A stretch of DNA of 37,548 bases from contig NZ_JAKSYM010000190.1 in NCBI RefSeq assembly GCF_022829545.1, positions 1 to 37,548 of the forward strand, in the 5' to 3' direction. The translations under genes were made by a program, and so were the position numbers. Below, piece after piece: positions 8,110-16,876 of the stretch; within the stretch, counting starts at the first letter, position 1; each line of letters begins with the position of its first letter. The notes beneath the pieces were generated by a model. That model did no database searches and was not told the origin of the DNA. It saw nothing but the letters and a program-made list of their open reading frames with translations. Source of the stretch: Methylobacterium sp. J-030 (GTDB lineage: Bacteria > Pseudomonadota > Alphaproteobacteria > Rhizobiales > Beijerinckiaceae).

Positions 8110-8247
8110 ATGACTGAGAAGAAGGGTCACGGGAGCACGACGGCCAAGAAGGCGAATGCCAAGGCAAGCAAGGAGGGCAAGTCGAACCCACGTAAATCCT
8201 CCTCGGCGCAGGCCGAGCTCGGGAAAAAGGGCGGCACAAGCAAGTAG
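8110..8247 (+). CDS. Small basic KGG-type protein, 45 aa
   Basis: The ATG at 8110 has a ribosome binding site (GGAGGTG at 8100-8106). The product is a 45-residue, Lys-rich protein with no hydrophobic core, ending in AELGKKGGTSK. The GKKGG tail recalls the KGG repeats of stress-induced hydrophilic proteins such as GsiB and Con-10, though only one copy is present. It is probably an intrinsically disordered cytoplasmic protein. A possible EcfG-type promoter lies upstream. A longer open frame begins at 7840, but its extra residues are low-complexity and it lacks a ribosome binding site. Confidence 0.7.
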   Translation: MTEKKGHGSTTAKKANAKASKEGKSNPRKSSSAQAELGKKGGTSK

Positions 8248-8309
8248 ATCGAGTCGGCCTGGCCCGGCGCGGGAGCCGAGCAAAGGGTGTCCGATCAGAC
8301 CGGGCGGGC

Positions 8310-8615
8310 TCATCGAGCCGTCCTGGCGCTCGATCCGGTACGGTTTGCGGGTGCATCGCGTTGCGCACGGGCCTCGACGCGATGTATCTGGCGGCCGACC
8401 CCGAGCCCGGCGCGAAGTTTCGCCGTGAGACCGGCCAGGACCAGAAGGCCGAGCGCCAGGGCGAAGACCTTCAACGTATGACCTATCGCATCGTGATAAT
8501 GGTGCCCGGCGTGGACGATGAGCCATCCCACGCCGACGAAAACGGTCGTCGAGATCAGCGGAACGGTCAGGTCGGGCATCGAAACAACAACGGATGCCAC
8601 CGTCGCTCGGTTCAT
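8310..8615 (-). CDS. Small membrane protein, 101 aa
   Basis: The protein has one or two hydrophobic segments, about residues 15-35 (LTVPLISTTVFVGVGWLIVH) and 47-64 (TLKVFALALGLLVLAGLTA), separated by a His-rich turn HAGHHYHD. The C-terminus is basic and Arg-rich. An alternative ATG at 8579 (MPDLTV) would shorten it by 12 residues; no good ribosome binding site decides. No family is recognised. The His cluster between two membrane segments is the most notable feature. Confidence 0.6.
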   Translation of the reverse strand: MNRATVASVVVSMPDLTVPLISTTVFVGVGWLIVHAGHHYHDAIGHTLKVFALALGLLVLAGLTAKLRAGLGVGRQIHRVEARAQRDAPANRTGSSARTAR

Positions 8616-8693
8616 CCGATGGCCGCCGCTCAGACGGGATCACCGGCCGAGGGCCGGGATCCCTTCCGACGCGGACCGGTCCGAAGCGACAGT

Positions 8694-8978
8694 TCAGGCG
8701 CCCAGGCGGCGGCGTGAGACCTTCGGAGCAGGTGATTGTGGTTCCGCTTTGCGGGTCACGTCACGGAGCGCTGCAACCATGAGTCCGGTCTGCGCTTCGA
8801 GGGCACGCGCGTGCCGGTCACGCCGCATGGTCTGCCACGCCATGAAGCCGCCGGCGAGGATCGCCGCAAGGCTCGCCGCCACCGGGGCCCCGACCAGCGC
8901 GGCCACCCAACCAACCGATGAGAGCACGCACGCGGCCAGAAGCCCGGTGCCGATCGCGAAGGCTAACAGGACGATCAT
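8694..8978 (-). CDS. Small two-helix membrane protein, 94 aa
   Basis: The ATG at 8978 is preceded by GGCGAGG on the minus strand, a better-placed ribosome binding site than for the ATG six codons upstream (8996). Residues 1-20 (MIVLLAFAIGTGLLAACVLS) and about 24-46 (VAALVGAPVAASLAAILAGGFMAW) form two membrane helices. A basic cytoplasmic tail (MRRDRHARALEAQTG) follows. No family is recognised. It is followed, in the same direction, by another small membrane protein gene, and the two may be co-transcribed. Confidence 0.6.
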   Translation of the reverse strand: MIVLLAFAIGTGLLAACVLSSVGWVAALVGAPVAASLAAILAGGFMAWQTMRRDRHARALEAQTGLMVAALRDVTRKAEPQSPAPKVSRRRLGA

Positions 8979-9238
8979 CGGAGCCTCGCCCAACAACGTT
9001 GAGACCGCCTCAACAGCAAGCCTCCATGTGCCTATGCGGTCCGTGTTAATCGAGGGTCAACGTAACATTTTCAGTCCAACAGCGGCTATCTTGCCGTCAC
9101 CGATCTCGAACGCGATCGTCCTGTTGTACGGTTGTCCCAATCCACTGCCCGATCGATCGACGTGGCGGAGCGCAGTCCGTCAGTTGCGCGTCGACCGACA
9201 TGCAGTCGGCCCGTCTCACAACGCCGTCCGAAGGAAGC

Positions 9239-10447
9239 TTACGCTGCGTACTTCGCTCGCGTCCTGATCGCGTCCTGGAAGGCGGCGAAGACTCTGCGCA
9301 TCTGCGGTCGTTTATAGGGATATAGGTCGACCGGATCCATGTCGTGGATGACCATGCCGGTATCCGCTTCGAAGATCAGCAGGCGACCATCCTGGTCCTC
9401 GGCGCAATCGAGGATCAGATAGTCGAGCCCGGTTCGACGGTGGATCTCGGCGAACGCCGTACGGTGCCGGGGCACGAACAGGTCGTGGAAGGTGGCCATC
9501 GCCTCGGCCTCCGCGTTGCGCTTGGCGGGATCCTCATTCATGGCGGCATTGAGGTAGTGGATCATCCAATGGTCGCGGATGGCCATGTGGCAGAGGAACG
9601 GGGTGCCGTCGACGAGAACGATCCGGAGCTTCCTGAAGAGCCCGTCCGGTCCGCTGTAATCGCAGAATTGCGTGACGTAATACGTCTCCGCATCGAACCG
9701 GGCGAGGTAGTCGGGGAGGTCTCCGCGGCGCTCGATCTTCTGGAGCGCGTTGCCGGCATGGGTATCGATCGGCCGGATGAGGATCGGATAGGTCCACCCG
9801 TCCGGCAGCCTGTGAGCCGCGGTCGCGATCGCCGCTTTGGTCACCCGCATGACGGATGGGACCACCACACCCTCGGCGCCGGACAGCGCCTCGGCAAGTC
9901 CGTGCCGCGATGTCCTCAGGACGTTGCCCGGCTGGTTGACCACGGGGCGGCGCCAGCCCGGAGCGGCGGACGCCAGGGCTTCGAGCACGGGCTCGTTCGC
10001 GGTCGAGTAGGCGACCCCGATGATGCAGACGTCGTGGTCCGGTAGATGGTCTGGAATGGTGTCTCCCGGGAGTACGAACAAGTACTCGACCCGGATACTT
10101 GAGTCATCGAGCAGGAAGTCGACCGGCGTATTGGCCATCAAATCGCCCGCCGTGACGATCACCAGGACGCGCGTCGTCGCTTCGGGGCTGTTGGATCGAA
10201 GCTGGAAATGCCGGTAGCTTCCGAGAACCTCGCTCTGAAGCTGCAAGGCCGGGTCGGACCGATGCATCAGCAACAGGATCGTCGCCAGGTCGAGGGCCGT
10301 GCCGGCTTCGAGAGCCCCGTCCCCGGCGCGGGACAGGATGTCGCCGGCCCACATGGCCATGTCGGTGCCTTCGAACGCCGCCCGGATCAGCCGCGCGGGT
10401 CCGATCATCGGGCTGGGCACGGCATCACGACTCGAGGGCGACGACAT
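9239..10447 (-). CDS. ATP-grasp-type ligase, orphan
   Basis: A 402-residue protein. The N-terminal about 85 residues are helical and resemble the end of a TPR-like repeat region. A Rossmann-like section follows (RVLVIVTAGDLMANTPVDFLL, then HDVCIIGVAYSTANEPVLEAL). The C-terminal half has the ATP-grasp pattern: YPILIRPIDTHAGNALQKI (nucleotide-binding strand and glycine loop), TQFCDYSGPDGLFRKLRIVLVDG, and LDYLILDCAEDQDGRLLIFEAD (acidic metal-binding strand). ATP-grasp enzymes join a carboxylate to an amine or thiol through an acyl phosphate, as RimK and glutathione synthetase do. The substrate is unknown. It lies 63 bases downstream of tex in the same direction and may share its transcript. Confidence 0.75.
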   Translation of the reverse strand: MSSPSSRDAVPSPMIGPARLIRAAFEGTDMAMWAGDILSRAGDGALEAGTALDLATILLLMHRSDPALQLQSEVLGSYRHFQLRSNSPEATTRVLVIVTAGDLMANTPVDFLLDDSSIRVEYLFVLPGDTIPDHLPDHDVCIIGVAYSTANEPVLEALASAAPGWRRPVVNQPGNVLRTSRHGLAEALSGAEGVVVPSVMRVTKAAIATAAHRLPDGWTYPILIRPIDTHAGNALQKIERRGDLPDYLARFDAETYYVTQFCDYSGPDGLFRKLRIVLVDGTPFLCHMAIRDHWMIHYLNAAMNEDPAKRNAEAEAMATFHDLFVPRHRTAFAEIHRRTGLDYLILDCAEDQDGRLLIFEADTGMVIHDMDPVDLYPYKRPQMRRVFAAFQDAIRTRAKYAA

Positions 10448-10510
10448 CGGACTACTCCACCCGGCGGCCTGCTGGTCTCGGTCGACCCCACACCCTGGAC
10501 GCGGTGCCGC

Positions 10511-12829
10511 TCAACGTCGCCGCGTCTGCGTGGCCGCCCGCCGCAGCGCATCCGCGAGCGCACCGTCCGGCGCCGCCTGACGCGCTTCCGGCGGCCGGGG
10601 CTTCTGCGCTTCGGATCGCGCTTCCCCGGAACGCTGCGCCGACACCGCCGGCTCCACCGAGTCGTCGAGCCGCATCGATAGCGCGATCCGCTTGCGCGGG
10701 CCATCGACGCTGAGCACCAGAACGCGAATTACCTCGCCGATCCGCACCACCTCGGTGGGCGATGCGATCCGGCGGCGCGCCATCGCCGAGATGTGGACGA
10801 GCCCGTCCTGATGGACGCCGATATCCACGAAGGCCCCGAATGCCGCCACGTTGGTGACGATACCCTCGAGCTGCATGCCCGGCCGCAGATCGCCGATCGA
10901 CTGGACGCCCTCGTCGAAACGCGCGGTCCTGAAGGCGGGGCGTGGGTCGCGGCCCGGCTTTTCCAGTTCGGCGATGATGTCGCGCACGGTCAGCAGACCG
11001 AATCGCGCATCCACGAACGTCTCGGGTGTCAGCGTGGCGAGCGTTGCCGCATTGCCCAGAAGGACGTGGATATCGCTCTTGGTGGCCTGAAGGATGCGCC
11101 GAACCACGAGGTAGGCTTCCGGGTGCACGCCGGATGCATCGAGCGGGTCGTCACCGTTCCGGATCCGCAGAAAGCCCGCCGACAGCTCGAAGGTCTTCGG
11201 TCCGAGGCCCGGCACGGCTTTGAGGGCCGCCCGGGACTGGAACGGGCCGTTCGTGTCCCGGTGCGCGACGATCCGGTCCGCCAAAGCCGATCCGAGTCCC
11301 GACACCTGCGCCAGCAGGGCAGGGGAAGCCGTGTTCAGATCGACGCCGACGGCATTCACGGCATCTTCCACCACCGCGGACAGCGAACGCGACAGCTTCG
11401 CCTCACTCACGTCGTGCTGATACTGGCCGACGCCGATCGATTTGGGATCGATCTTGACCAGCTCTGCCAGGGGATCCTGCAGGCGCCGGGCGATCGAGGC
11501 GGCGCCGCGATGGGACACGTCGAGATCGGGCAGTTCGCGGGATGCGATCTCGGAGGCCGAATAGACCGAAGCGCCGGCCTCCGAGACCATCACCTTGACG
11601 AGCTTCAAGTCCGGATTCGCGGCGACCACCTCCGCGGCGAGACGCTCGGTCTCGCGGGATGCGGTGCCGTTGCCGATGGCGATCAGCTCGACGCCGTGAA
11701 GACGGCAGAGCTTCCCGAGCGTCGCCACGGCGTCGCGCCAGCGGCGCTGCGGCTCGTGCGGATAGGTGGTCTCGACCGCGACGATCCGGCCGGTCCGGTC
11801 CGCCACCGCAACCTTCACACCGTTCCGATAGCCCGGATCGAGCCCCAGCGTCGGACGGCCGCCGGCCGGGGCGGCCAGGATCAGGTCCTTCAGGTTGCCG
11901 GCGAAGACCCGGACCGCCTCGTCCTCCGCCCGCTCGAACAGGCGCGTGCGCATGTCCTGCTTGATCCCGGCCCGGATCTTCGTGCGCCAGGCGGCCCGGA
12001 CGGTGTCGAGCAGCCACGCATCGCCCGGGCGTCCCTGGGCGACGATGCCGAACCGCCGGCAGATCGCCGTCTCGAACGGCCCCGGGATACCGGGTTGAGA
12101 CTCCTCGCCCTCCGCCGCGAAGGCGATGTCGAGCACCTCCTCACGCTCGCCGCGGAAGATCGCCAGGATCCGGTGCGAGGGCATCCGCTCCAGCCGCTCG
12201 CTCCAGGCGAAATAATCCGCGAACTTCGCCCCCTCGCTCGCCTTGCCCTTGCGGACCTGCGAGACGAGCTGGCCGCTGCGCCGGTAATCGGTCCGGAGGC
12301 GGCCCACGAGATCCGCATCCTCGGCGAAGCGCTCGATCAGGATCGCCCGCGCACCCTCCAACGCCATGGCCCGGTCGGCAACGCCGCGCTCGGGCGACAC
12401 GAAGGCGGCCGCCGCGTGCTCGGGGGCGCGACCGGGATCGGTGAGGAGCGCCTGGGCCAGCGGCTCCAGGCCGGCCTCGCGGGCGGTCTGGGCCTTGGTC
12501 CGGCGCTTCGGCCGGAACGGCATGTAGAGGTCTTCGAGGCGCGCCTTCGTGTCGGCCGCCTCGAGGGCCGCCGCGAGAGCGGGACTCATCCGGCCCTGGG
12601 CGTTGATGCTCTCCATGATGACGCGGCGGCGGTCGTTCAGGTCGCGCAGGTAGGACAGGCGCTCGTTCAGCCTGCGCAACTGAACATCGTCGAGGCCGCC
12701 CGTCTGCTCCTTGCGATAGCGCGCGATGAACGGCACGGTCGCCCCGCCGTCCAGCAGGGCCACCGTGGCTGCAACCTGCGCTTCCCCGACTCCGAGTTCC
12801 TCGGCGATGAGCGCGTTCACGGCTGTCAT
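10511..12829 (-). CDS. tex: Tex family RNA-binding transcription accessory protein
   Basis: A 772-residue protein, the normal Tex length. Domains in order: N-terminal helical Tex domain (ELGVGEAQVAATVALLDGGATVPFIARYRKEQTGGL); the YqgF/RNase H-like domain around residues 330-450 (LGLDPGYRNGVKVAV, IAIGNGTASRETERL); helix-hairpin-helix motifs (LLAQVSGLGSALADRIVAHRD, LKAVPGLGPKTFEL); and a C-terminal S1 RNA-binding domain about residues 650-720 (GIVTNVAAFGAFVDIGVHQDGLVHIS). An Arg/Ala-rich tail follows. Tex binds nucleic acid and RNA polymerase-associated transcripts in the cytoplasm and affects toxin and stress gene expression in several bacteria. The ATG at 12829 is the only sensible start. Confidence 0.95.
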   Translation of the reverse strand: MTAVNALIAEELGVGEAQVAATVALLDGGATVPFIARYRKEQTGGLDDVQLRRLNERLSYLRDLNDRRRVIMESINAQGRMSPALAAALEAADTKARLEDLYMPFRPKRRTKAQTAREAGLEPLAQALLTDPGRAPEHAAAAFVSPERGVADRAMALEGARAILIERFAEDADLVGRLRTDYRRSGQLVSQVRKGKASEGAKFADYFAWSERLERMPSHRILAIFRGEREEVLDIAFAAEGEESQPGIPGPFETAICRRFGIVAQGRPGDAWLLDTVRAAWRTKIRAGIKQDMRTRLFERAEDEAVRVFAGNLKDLILAAPAGGRPTLGLDPGYRNGVKVAVADRTGRIVAVETTYPHEPQRRWRDAVATLGKLCRLHGVELIAIGNGTASRETERLAAEVVAANPDLKLVKVMVSEAGASVYSASEIASRELPDLDVSHRGAASIARRLQDPLAELVKIDPKSIGVGQYQHDVSEAKLSRSLSAVVEDAVNAVGVDLNTASPALLAQVSGLGSALADRIVAHRDTNGPFQSRAALKAVPGLGPKTFELSAGFLRIRNGDDPLDASGVHPEAYLVVRRILQATKSDIHVLLGNAATLATLTPETFVDARFGLLTVRDIIAELEKPGRDPRPAFRTARFDEGVQSIGDLRPGMQLEGIVTNVAAFGAFVDIGVHQDGLVHISAMARRRIASPTEVVRIGEVIRVLVLSVDGPRKRIALSMRLDDSVEPAVSAQRSGEARSEAQKPRPPEARQAAPDGALADALRRAATQTRRR

Positions 12830-13207
12830 GCGATCTCAGGCTGCCAGGTTCACGAAGGGGCGACAGCCGCCTGCCGCGCCAAGCCGTCGGAAACATGGCG
12901 TCGGGGCGACCGTCAGGATCGCAGCCGCGTTCCGAGGCACGTTCACGCTATGGCTGTGGACAAGCGGCATAACCTCGCGCCGGAGCGATAACGGTATCCG
13001 CGGCGGCAATGGCCAACAGTAGATCAACCGATAGCGGGACGAGCGGCCAATATAGGTATAGCGAATGCTGCTCCGTCTCAGTCTCCCGCCGGTGGCCGAC
13101 CGTCCGTAAGCCACGCGGATCTTGACGCTGAGCCGGCTGTGTCATTCGGATGTCACGGCTGAATGCAACGCACTCGTTCGTCGCATGCTGCGAAAGGCAG
13201 GCGCCCC
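12830..13207. other. Intergenic region upstream of tex
   Basis: These 378 bases lie between the leftward tex and a rightward small gene, so they should hold promoters for both. An AT-richer stretch at about 13047-13062 (CAATATAGGTATAG) is a candidate promoter core on either strand, but no matching -35 element is clear. The open frames crossing the region have no ribosome binding site and a low-complexity product. I see no RNA gene. Confidence 0.4.
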
Positions 13208-13408
13208 GTGCAGTTCGAGATCCGCGAGACCAGCCGGTCCCTGTGGTCCTGGGTTCTGCTGAACGAAACGGCCGAACCCGTCATGGAATCACGCCGGAAC
13301 TTTCCCTCGCGGGCGCAGGCGGCGGCGGCGGCGCTGGCCTTCTCGCATTTGGTCGCCCGGGCTGGCCGCACATTGTCCGGCGGTCCGCGCCGAGTCGGGT
13401 TCCTGTAA
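13208..13408 (+). CDS. Small DUF1508/YegP-like protein
   Basis: The GTG at 13208 lies behind GAAAGGCAGG, a usable ribosome binding site; an upstream ATG at 13163 would add 15 basic, unlikely residues. The product is about 66 residues with FEIRETSRSLWSWVLLNETAEPVMESRRNFPSRAQAAAAAL split across strand-strand-helix. This resembles the YegP/DUF1508 fold, where a Trp-x-Trp beta hairpin is followed by an Ala-rich helix. The final RRVGFL tail is extra. Function is unknown for the family. The assignment is by pattern only. Confidence 0.55.
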   Translation: MQFEIRETSRSLWSWVLLNETAEPVMESRRNFPSRAQAAAAALAFSHLVARAGRTLSGGPRRVGFL

Positions 13409-13422
13409 CCGCGTTCGCGGCC

Positions 13423-13581
13423 TCAGGCGCGGTGACGGATCAGGCTGATCACGCTCAGGCAGGCGATCGCGCAGCCGACACCCATGGCGCCCAGGCAACT
13501 GATGGTGCGGCCGGGTTCACCGCGGGCCAGGACGATCGCGGCCGCCAGGGGGAGAAGCAGGACTGCGAGCAGCAGAGTCAT
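13423..13581 (-). CDS. 52-residue membrane protein downstream of the DUF3108 gene
   Basis: Too short for routine gene finding, this frame starts at ATG 13581 and stops at TGA 13423-13425. The product begins MTLLLAVLLLPLAAAIVLAR, one membrane helix, then GEPGR, then a second helix (TISCLGAMGVGCAIACLSVI) and a basic end RHRA. This is a tidy two-helix hairpin with positive charge inside. It follows the DUF3108 gene by 55 bases in the same direction and could belong to the glucan operon. No homologue family is recognised. Confidence 0.5.
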   Translation of the reverse strand: MTLLLAVLLLPLAAAIVLARGEPGRTISCLGAMGVGCAIACLSVISLIRHRA

Positions 13582-13636
13582 GGCGCGTTCCGGTCGAGGG
13601 CATGAATGGGCCGGCGCGAACTTAGCCGTCGATCGG

Positions 13637-14554
13637 TTAATCGCCGCTGATGGACGGATCGGCCGCCGGCGCGGGGCCCCATCGGGTCGCGTCGATGCGC
13701 GCCGTACCCCAGCCTGTCCCGACCGTGATCGAGAGTGGAAGCATCACCCGCCCGCCCGGCACCGGCGCGAGGCGCACGTGCAGGTCGTCGTTCTCGGCCA
13801 TGCGGCGGACCGACGAGCCCTTGGCGCGATGACCGGCCACCGGCACCCACCGGATCCGGCAATCGAGGGCCGGCCCCCGGTAGGGCCCCGTGGCCACGGC
13901 CACGACCGCTCCGCGCGACAGAACGAGGTCGGCGCGGGTCGCCCCGTCGAACACCGGGATGCGCCGGTCGCACAGGGACGGTGTCAGAGGCGCGGGACCG
14001 ATCGGTATGATCAGCATGCCGATGGGATCCGTCACGCCGACCCGGTCCGCCGCCGTCACCGGGACGCGATCGGGTTTCGGTGCTGGCTCCGGCTCTACCT
14101 CGGCCTTGCGGACCGTGCCGGACTCGAAGGTGACGCGGACGAGCACCGGCATGGTTCCGTACCGGCTATCGATGCGGAACACATCCGGGACCGTGCGGGC
14201 CGCCGAGAGGCGCCCTTGAGATCCGGCGCTGCCGGACCCTTGGAAGAACCAGCCCGCCAGACCGGTCAGGCCCCCTTCGAGCTTGAGCGCGTAGCGCTCT
14301 GCCGTCAGGTTGGCCGTGAGTTCGGCTTGGCCGACCGGGAGGCTCAGGAAGCTCATGGCGTAATGGGCCGCGAAGACGGGCGCCGCCTCCGGAGACGACG
14401 CGCAGGGCGCGGGAGAAATCGCCCCGATGCACAGGATCAGGGCCGCAGCGCTGGAGATGCCCTTCGAACGTCCGAACGGAGATTTTGCTCGGCAGGCTTT
14501 CCGGAAACCGGCCCAACGGGGCGTGAAGCGGCGACGGCGCTGATGCCGGGTCAC
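13637..14554 (-). CDS. DUF3108 exported protein
   Basis: The mature part is typical of DUF3108: FAAHYAMSFLSLPVGQAELTAN, YALKLEGGLTGLAGWFFQGSG, then DPIGMLIIP and a C-terminal VMLPLSITVGTGWGTARI. A hydrophobic stretch (ISSAAALILCIGAISPAPCASS) is a signal sequence, so the protein is probably periplasmic or outer-membrane associated. The GTG at 14554 has AGGA nine bases ahead; an upstream ATG at 14641, ten bases from the opgH stop, would add 29 residues. Either start leaves a long basic leader before the signal core. It follows opgH closely in the same direction, suggesting a role in envelope assembly. Confidence 0.75.
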   Translation of the reverse strand: MTRHQRRRRFTPRWAGFRKACRAKSPFGRSKGISSAAALILCIGAISPAPCASSPEAAPVFAAHYAMSFLSLPVGQAELTANLTAERYALKLEGGLTGLAGWFFQGSGSAGSQGRLSAARTVPDVFRIDSRYGTMPVLVRVTFESGTVRKAEVEPEPAPKPDRVPVTAADRVGVTDPIGMLIIPIGPAPLTPSLCDRRIPVFDGATRADLVLSRGAVVAVATGPYRGPALDCRIRWVPVAGHRAKGSSVRRMAENDDLHVRLAPVPGGRVMLPLSITVGTGWGTARIDATRWGPAPAADPSISGD

Positions 14555-14650
14555 AGCCGCCCATCCTGGTGAAGCGCGATTCGTCGGGACGACCATGCCC
14601 ATCCCGTCATCTCCCGCAGTCTCGATGACGGGACTGGCCATCCTATCAGG

Positions 14651-16876
14651 TCAAGTGAGACGAACCAGCCGCTCGATGAGAGCCCGATCGTGCAGCAGCG
14701 CCAGACGCTCCCGCGGCGTGAGCCAGGCCTGCGCTTCGGCGACCGTCACGGCCTCATCGATCTTGGCGGCGGCGAGCGTCCGGTCGGGGTCGATCGCGCC
14801 GCGGGGCCGCTCGCGCCCGGGCGGCAGCATTTGCGCATGGGCCTCAGCGAGGCGCGGATCGGCGTGGAGCGCCGTGAGCGCATCGGCGTCGTCGAAGGCC
14901 GTCACGGCGTTGCGTTCGGCCAGGGCGCCGGCGCGCACCGCGATCGCGGGGGGCGTGGCCTCCTCCGGCGTCGCGAGCAGGCGCCGGCGTTTGAGCGCCA
15001 GCCCGAGCCCGAGCTGGCCGCTCGCCCAGGAGATCGGGATGGCCAGCACCAGGCCAAGGATGGTGGGGCTCATCCAGAGGAACAGCGAGGTCGCGATGGC
15101 GAAGGCCGCGATGCCCGCGACCACGCCCAGAAGCGTGTGCCAGCGATGCCGGGATACGATGTCGCGCAGGGGAATCGAGCCGTCGTCGCGCCGCTGCGGG
15201 TTCCAACCCGTGTCGCGGCCGAGCAGGATGCCCATGACGGAGCCGGATTGGATCACCATCGCCACCGGCGCCACGAGGGCCGAAAGCAGGATCTCGACGA
15301 GGCTCGAGAGGACGAGCCGGCCGCCGCCGCCACAGGCGTGCCGCACCGATCGGTCGAGGAGCGCGAGGATCAGGCCGAGGAATTTCGGTGCCAGCAGCAC
15401 CGCCATGGTCAGCCCGAACAGTTGCAGCGCGCGCACCGGGTCGAACCGCGGGAAGACCGGCGAGAAGCCGGCGCCGCCGAAATAGTCCGGCCGCTCCGTG
15501 GCGGTCTGGAGCACCAGCAGGATACCGACCACCAGCTGCATCAGCCAGAGCGGCGAGGCGAGGTAGCCGGCGATCCCGGTGGCGAAGTGCTGCCGGGTCG
15601 CGGGGTGCAGTCCGGCGGCGGCGATCACCCGCGCGTGCTGGAGGTTGCCCTGTGCCCAGCGCCGATCGCGGACCGCCACGTCGATCAGGGAGGGGGGGCT
15701 CTCCTCGTAGGAGCCCTCCAGGCGGTGCAGCATGTAGACCGCCCAGCCGGCCCGGCGGATCAGCGCGGCCTCCACGAAATCGTGGGACAGGATGTGTCCT
15801 CCGAAGGGCGGCTTGCCCGGCAGATCCGGCAGGCCGCAGGATTCCGCGAAGGCCCGGGTGCGGATGATCGCGTTGTGGCCCCAGTAATTGCCGTCCCGTC
15901 CCGACCACGCGGCGAGCCCGGCGGCGATCACCGGGCCGTAGATCCGCGCGGCGAATTGCTGGAGCCGGGCGAACAGCGTGTTGCGGTTGATGATCAGCGG
16001 CAGCGTCTGGATGATGCCGGCATCCGGATCCGCCTCCATCGCGGCGGCGAGCGCCACGATGGCCTGACCGCTCATCAGGCTATCGGCATCGAGCACCAGC
16101 ATATGGTCGTATCGACCGCCCCAGTGGGTGACGAAATCGCCGATATTGCCCGCCTTGCGGTGGTGGTTCTTCGGCCGGTGGCGATAGTAGAGGCGCGCCT
16201 CCGGACCGAGGCGGTGACGCAGGTCGAGGAAGGCGCGCTCTTCCGCGATCCAGGCATCGGCCCGCGTCGAGTCGGACAGGACGAACCAGTCGAAATGCCG
16301 TCCGAGGCAGGTCGTCTCCACGGCCTCCCGCATGGCCTCGATGCCCGCGAAGGTGCGGGCCGTAGCCTCGTTGTAGACCGGCATCAGGATCGCAGTGCGG
16401 GTCGTCAGCGCGGTGGGGATCGCCGGGGGACGCTGCTCGCGGCGCAGCAGCATCGCGAAGCCGAGCAGCGCGCTGGTGAAGGCCAGCGTGATCCACGAGA
16501 AGGTGAGGCAGAACAGAACGACGAGGGCGAGCTGGAGCGCGGTCGGGCTGCCGGAGACCGACACGGTCTCGACCATCTGCCAGCCGCCATAGGCCGTGAG
16601 CGCCAACGCCCCGCCGAACACCCACGCCCGCGCGAGCCAGGGGCTGCGCCTTGCACGCGGGGACCTGTGGCCCGTCGCTGGGACCCAGCGCGACAGGTCC
16701 TGAACCGGCATCGCCAGCAGCGCCTCCGGCGGCTGCGCGGGGGCGATGTCCGGCGAGGCACTGGGGCCGGGCTCGACCGCAGGCTCGGGCAGGGTGATCG
16801 TGTCGTCCATTCGCACGGCGGAGGCTGATCCTCTCTCGGTGAGCGGTGGAATCAAGGCGTCCAGCGGTAGAGCCAC
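14651..16876 (-). CDS. opgH: Glucan biosynthesis glucosyltransferase H
   Basis: An inner-membrane enzyme of up to 741 residues that polymerises glucose from UDP-glucose into the backbone of osmoregulated periplasmic glucans and is thought to move it across the membrane. The cytoplasmic glycosyltransferase domain shows ILMPVYNE, WFVLSDSTRADAW, the donor/metal motif LVLDADSLMSG, and RRWAQGN (Q-x-x-RW type). Membrane segments flank it, with two at about residues 95-160 and several after residue 430. The GTG at 16876 overlaps the opgG stop by 25 bases; an ATG at 16810 is an alternative start. Overlap with opgG indicates translational coupling. Confidence 0.93.
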   Translation of the reverse strand: MALPLDALIPPLTERGSASAVRMDDTITLPEPAVEPGPSASPDIAPAQPPEALLAMPVQDLSRWVPATGHRSPRARRSPWLARAWVFGGALALTAYGGWQMVETVSVSGSPTALQLALVVLFCLTFSWITLAFTSALLGFAMLLRREQRPPAIPTALTTRTAILMPVYNEATARTFAGIEAMREAVETTCLGRHFDWFVLSDSTRADAWIAEERAFLDLRHRLGPEARLYYRHRPKNHHRKAGNIGDFVTHWGGRYDHMLVLDADSLMSGQAIVALAAAMEADPDAGIIQTLPLIINRNTLFARLQQFAARIYGPVIAAGLAAWSGRDGNYWGHNAIIRTRAFAESCGLPDLPGKPPFGGHILSHDFVEAALIRRAGWAVYMLHRLEGSYEESPPSLIDVAVRDRRWAQGNLQHARVIAAAGLHPATRQHFATGIAGYLASPLWLMQLVVGILLVLQTATERPDYFGGAGFSPVFPRFDPVRALQLFGLTMAVLLAPKFLGLILALLDRSVRHACGGGGRLVLSSLVEILLSALVAPVAMVIQSGSVMGILLGRDTGWNPQRRDDGSIPLRDIVSRHRWHTLLGVVAGIAAFAIATSLFLWMSPTILGLVLAIPISWASGQLGLGLALKRRRLLATPEEATPPAIAVRAGALAERNAVTAFDDADALTALHADPRLAEAHAQMLPPGRERPRGAIDPDRTLAAAKIDEAVTVAEAQAWLTPRERLALLHDRALIERLVRLT

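Noticed and set aside
8518..9267. A 249-codon plus-strand frame across two small membrane-protein genes
   Set aside because: Its product is Arg/Ser/Ala-rich and soluble with no pattern, whereas the opposite strand gives two tidy membrane proteins.
10793..12991. A 732-codon open frame on the plus strand opposite tex
   Set aside because: Shadow of tex caused by GC-rich third codon positions. No ribosome binding site and no recognisable domain.
14690..16828. A 712-codon open frame on the plus strand opposite opgH
   Set aside because: Shadow frame; rich in Arg, Gly, Gln and Glu without motifs, while opgH has clear enzyme motifs.
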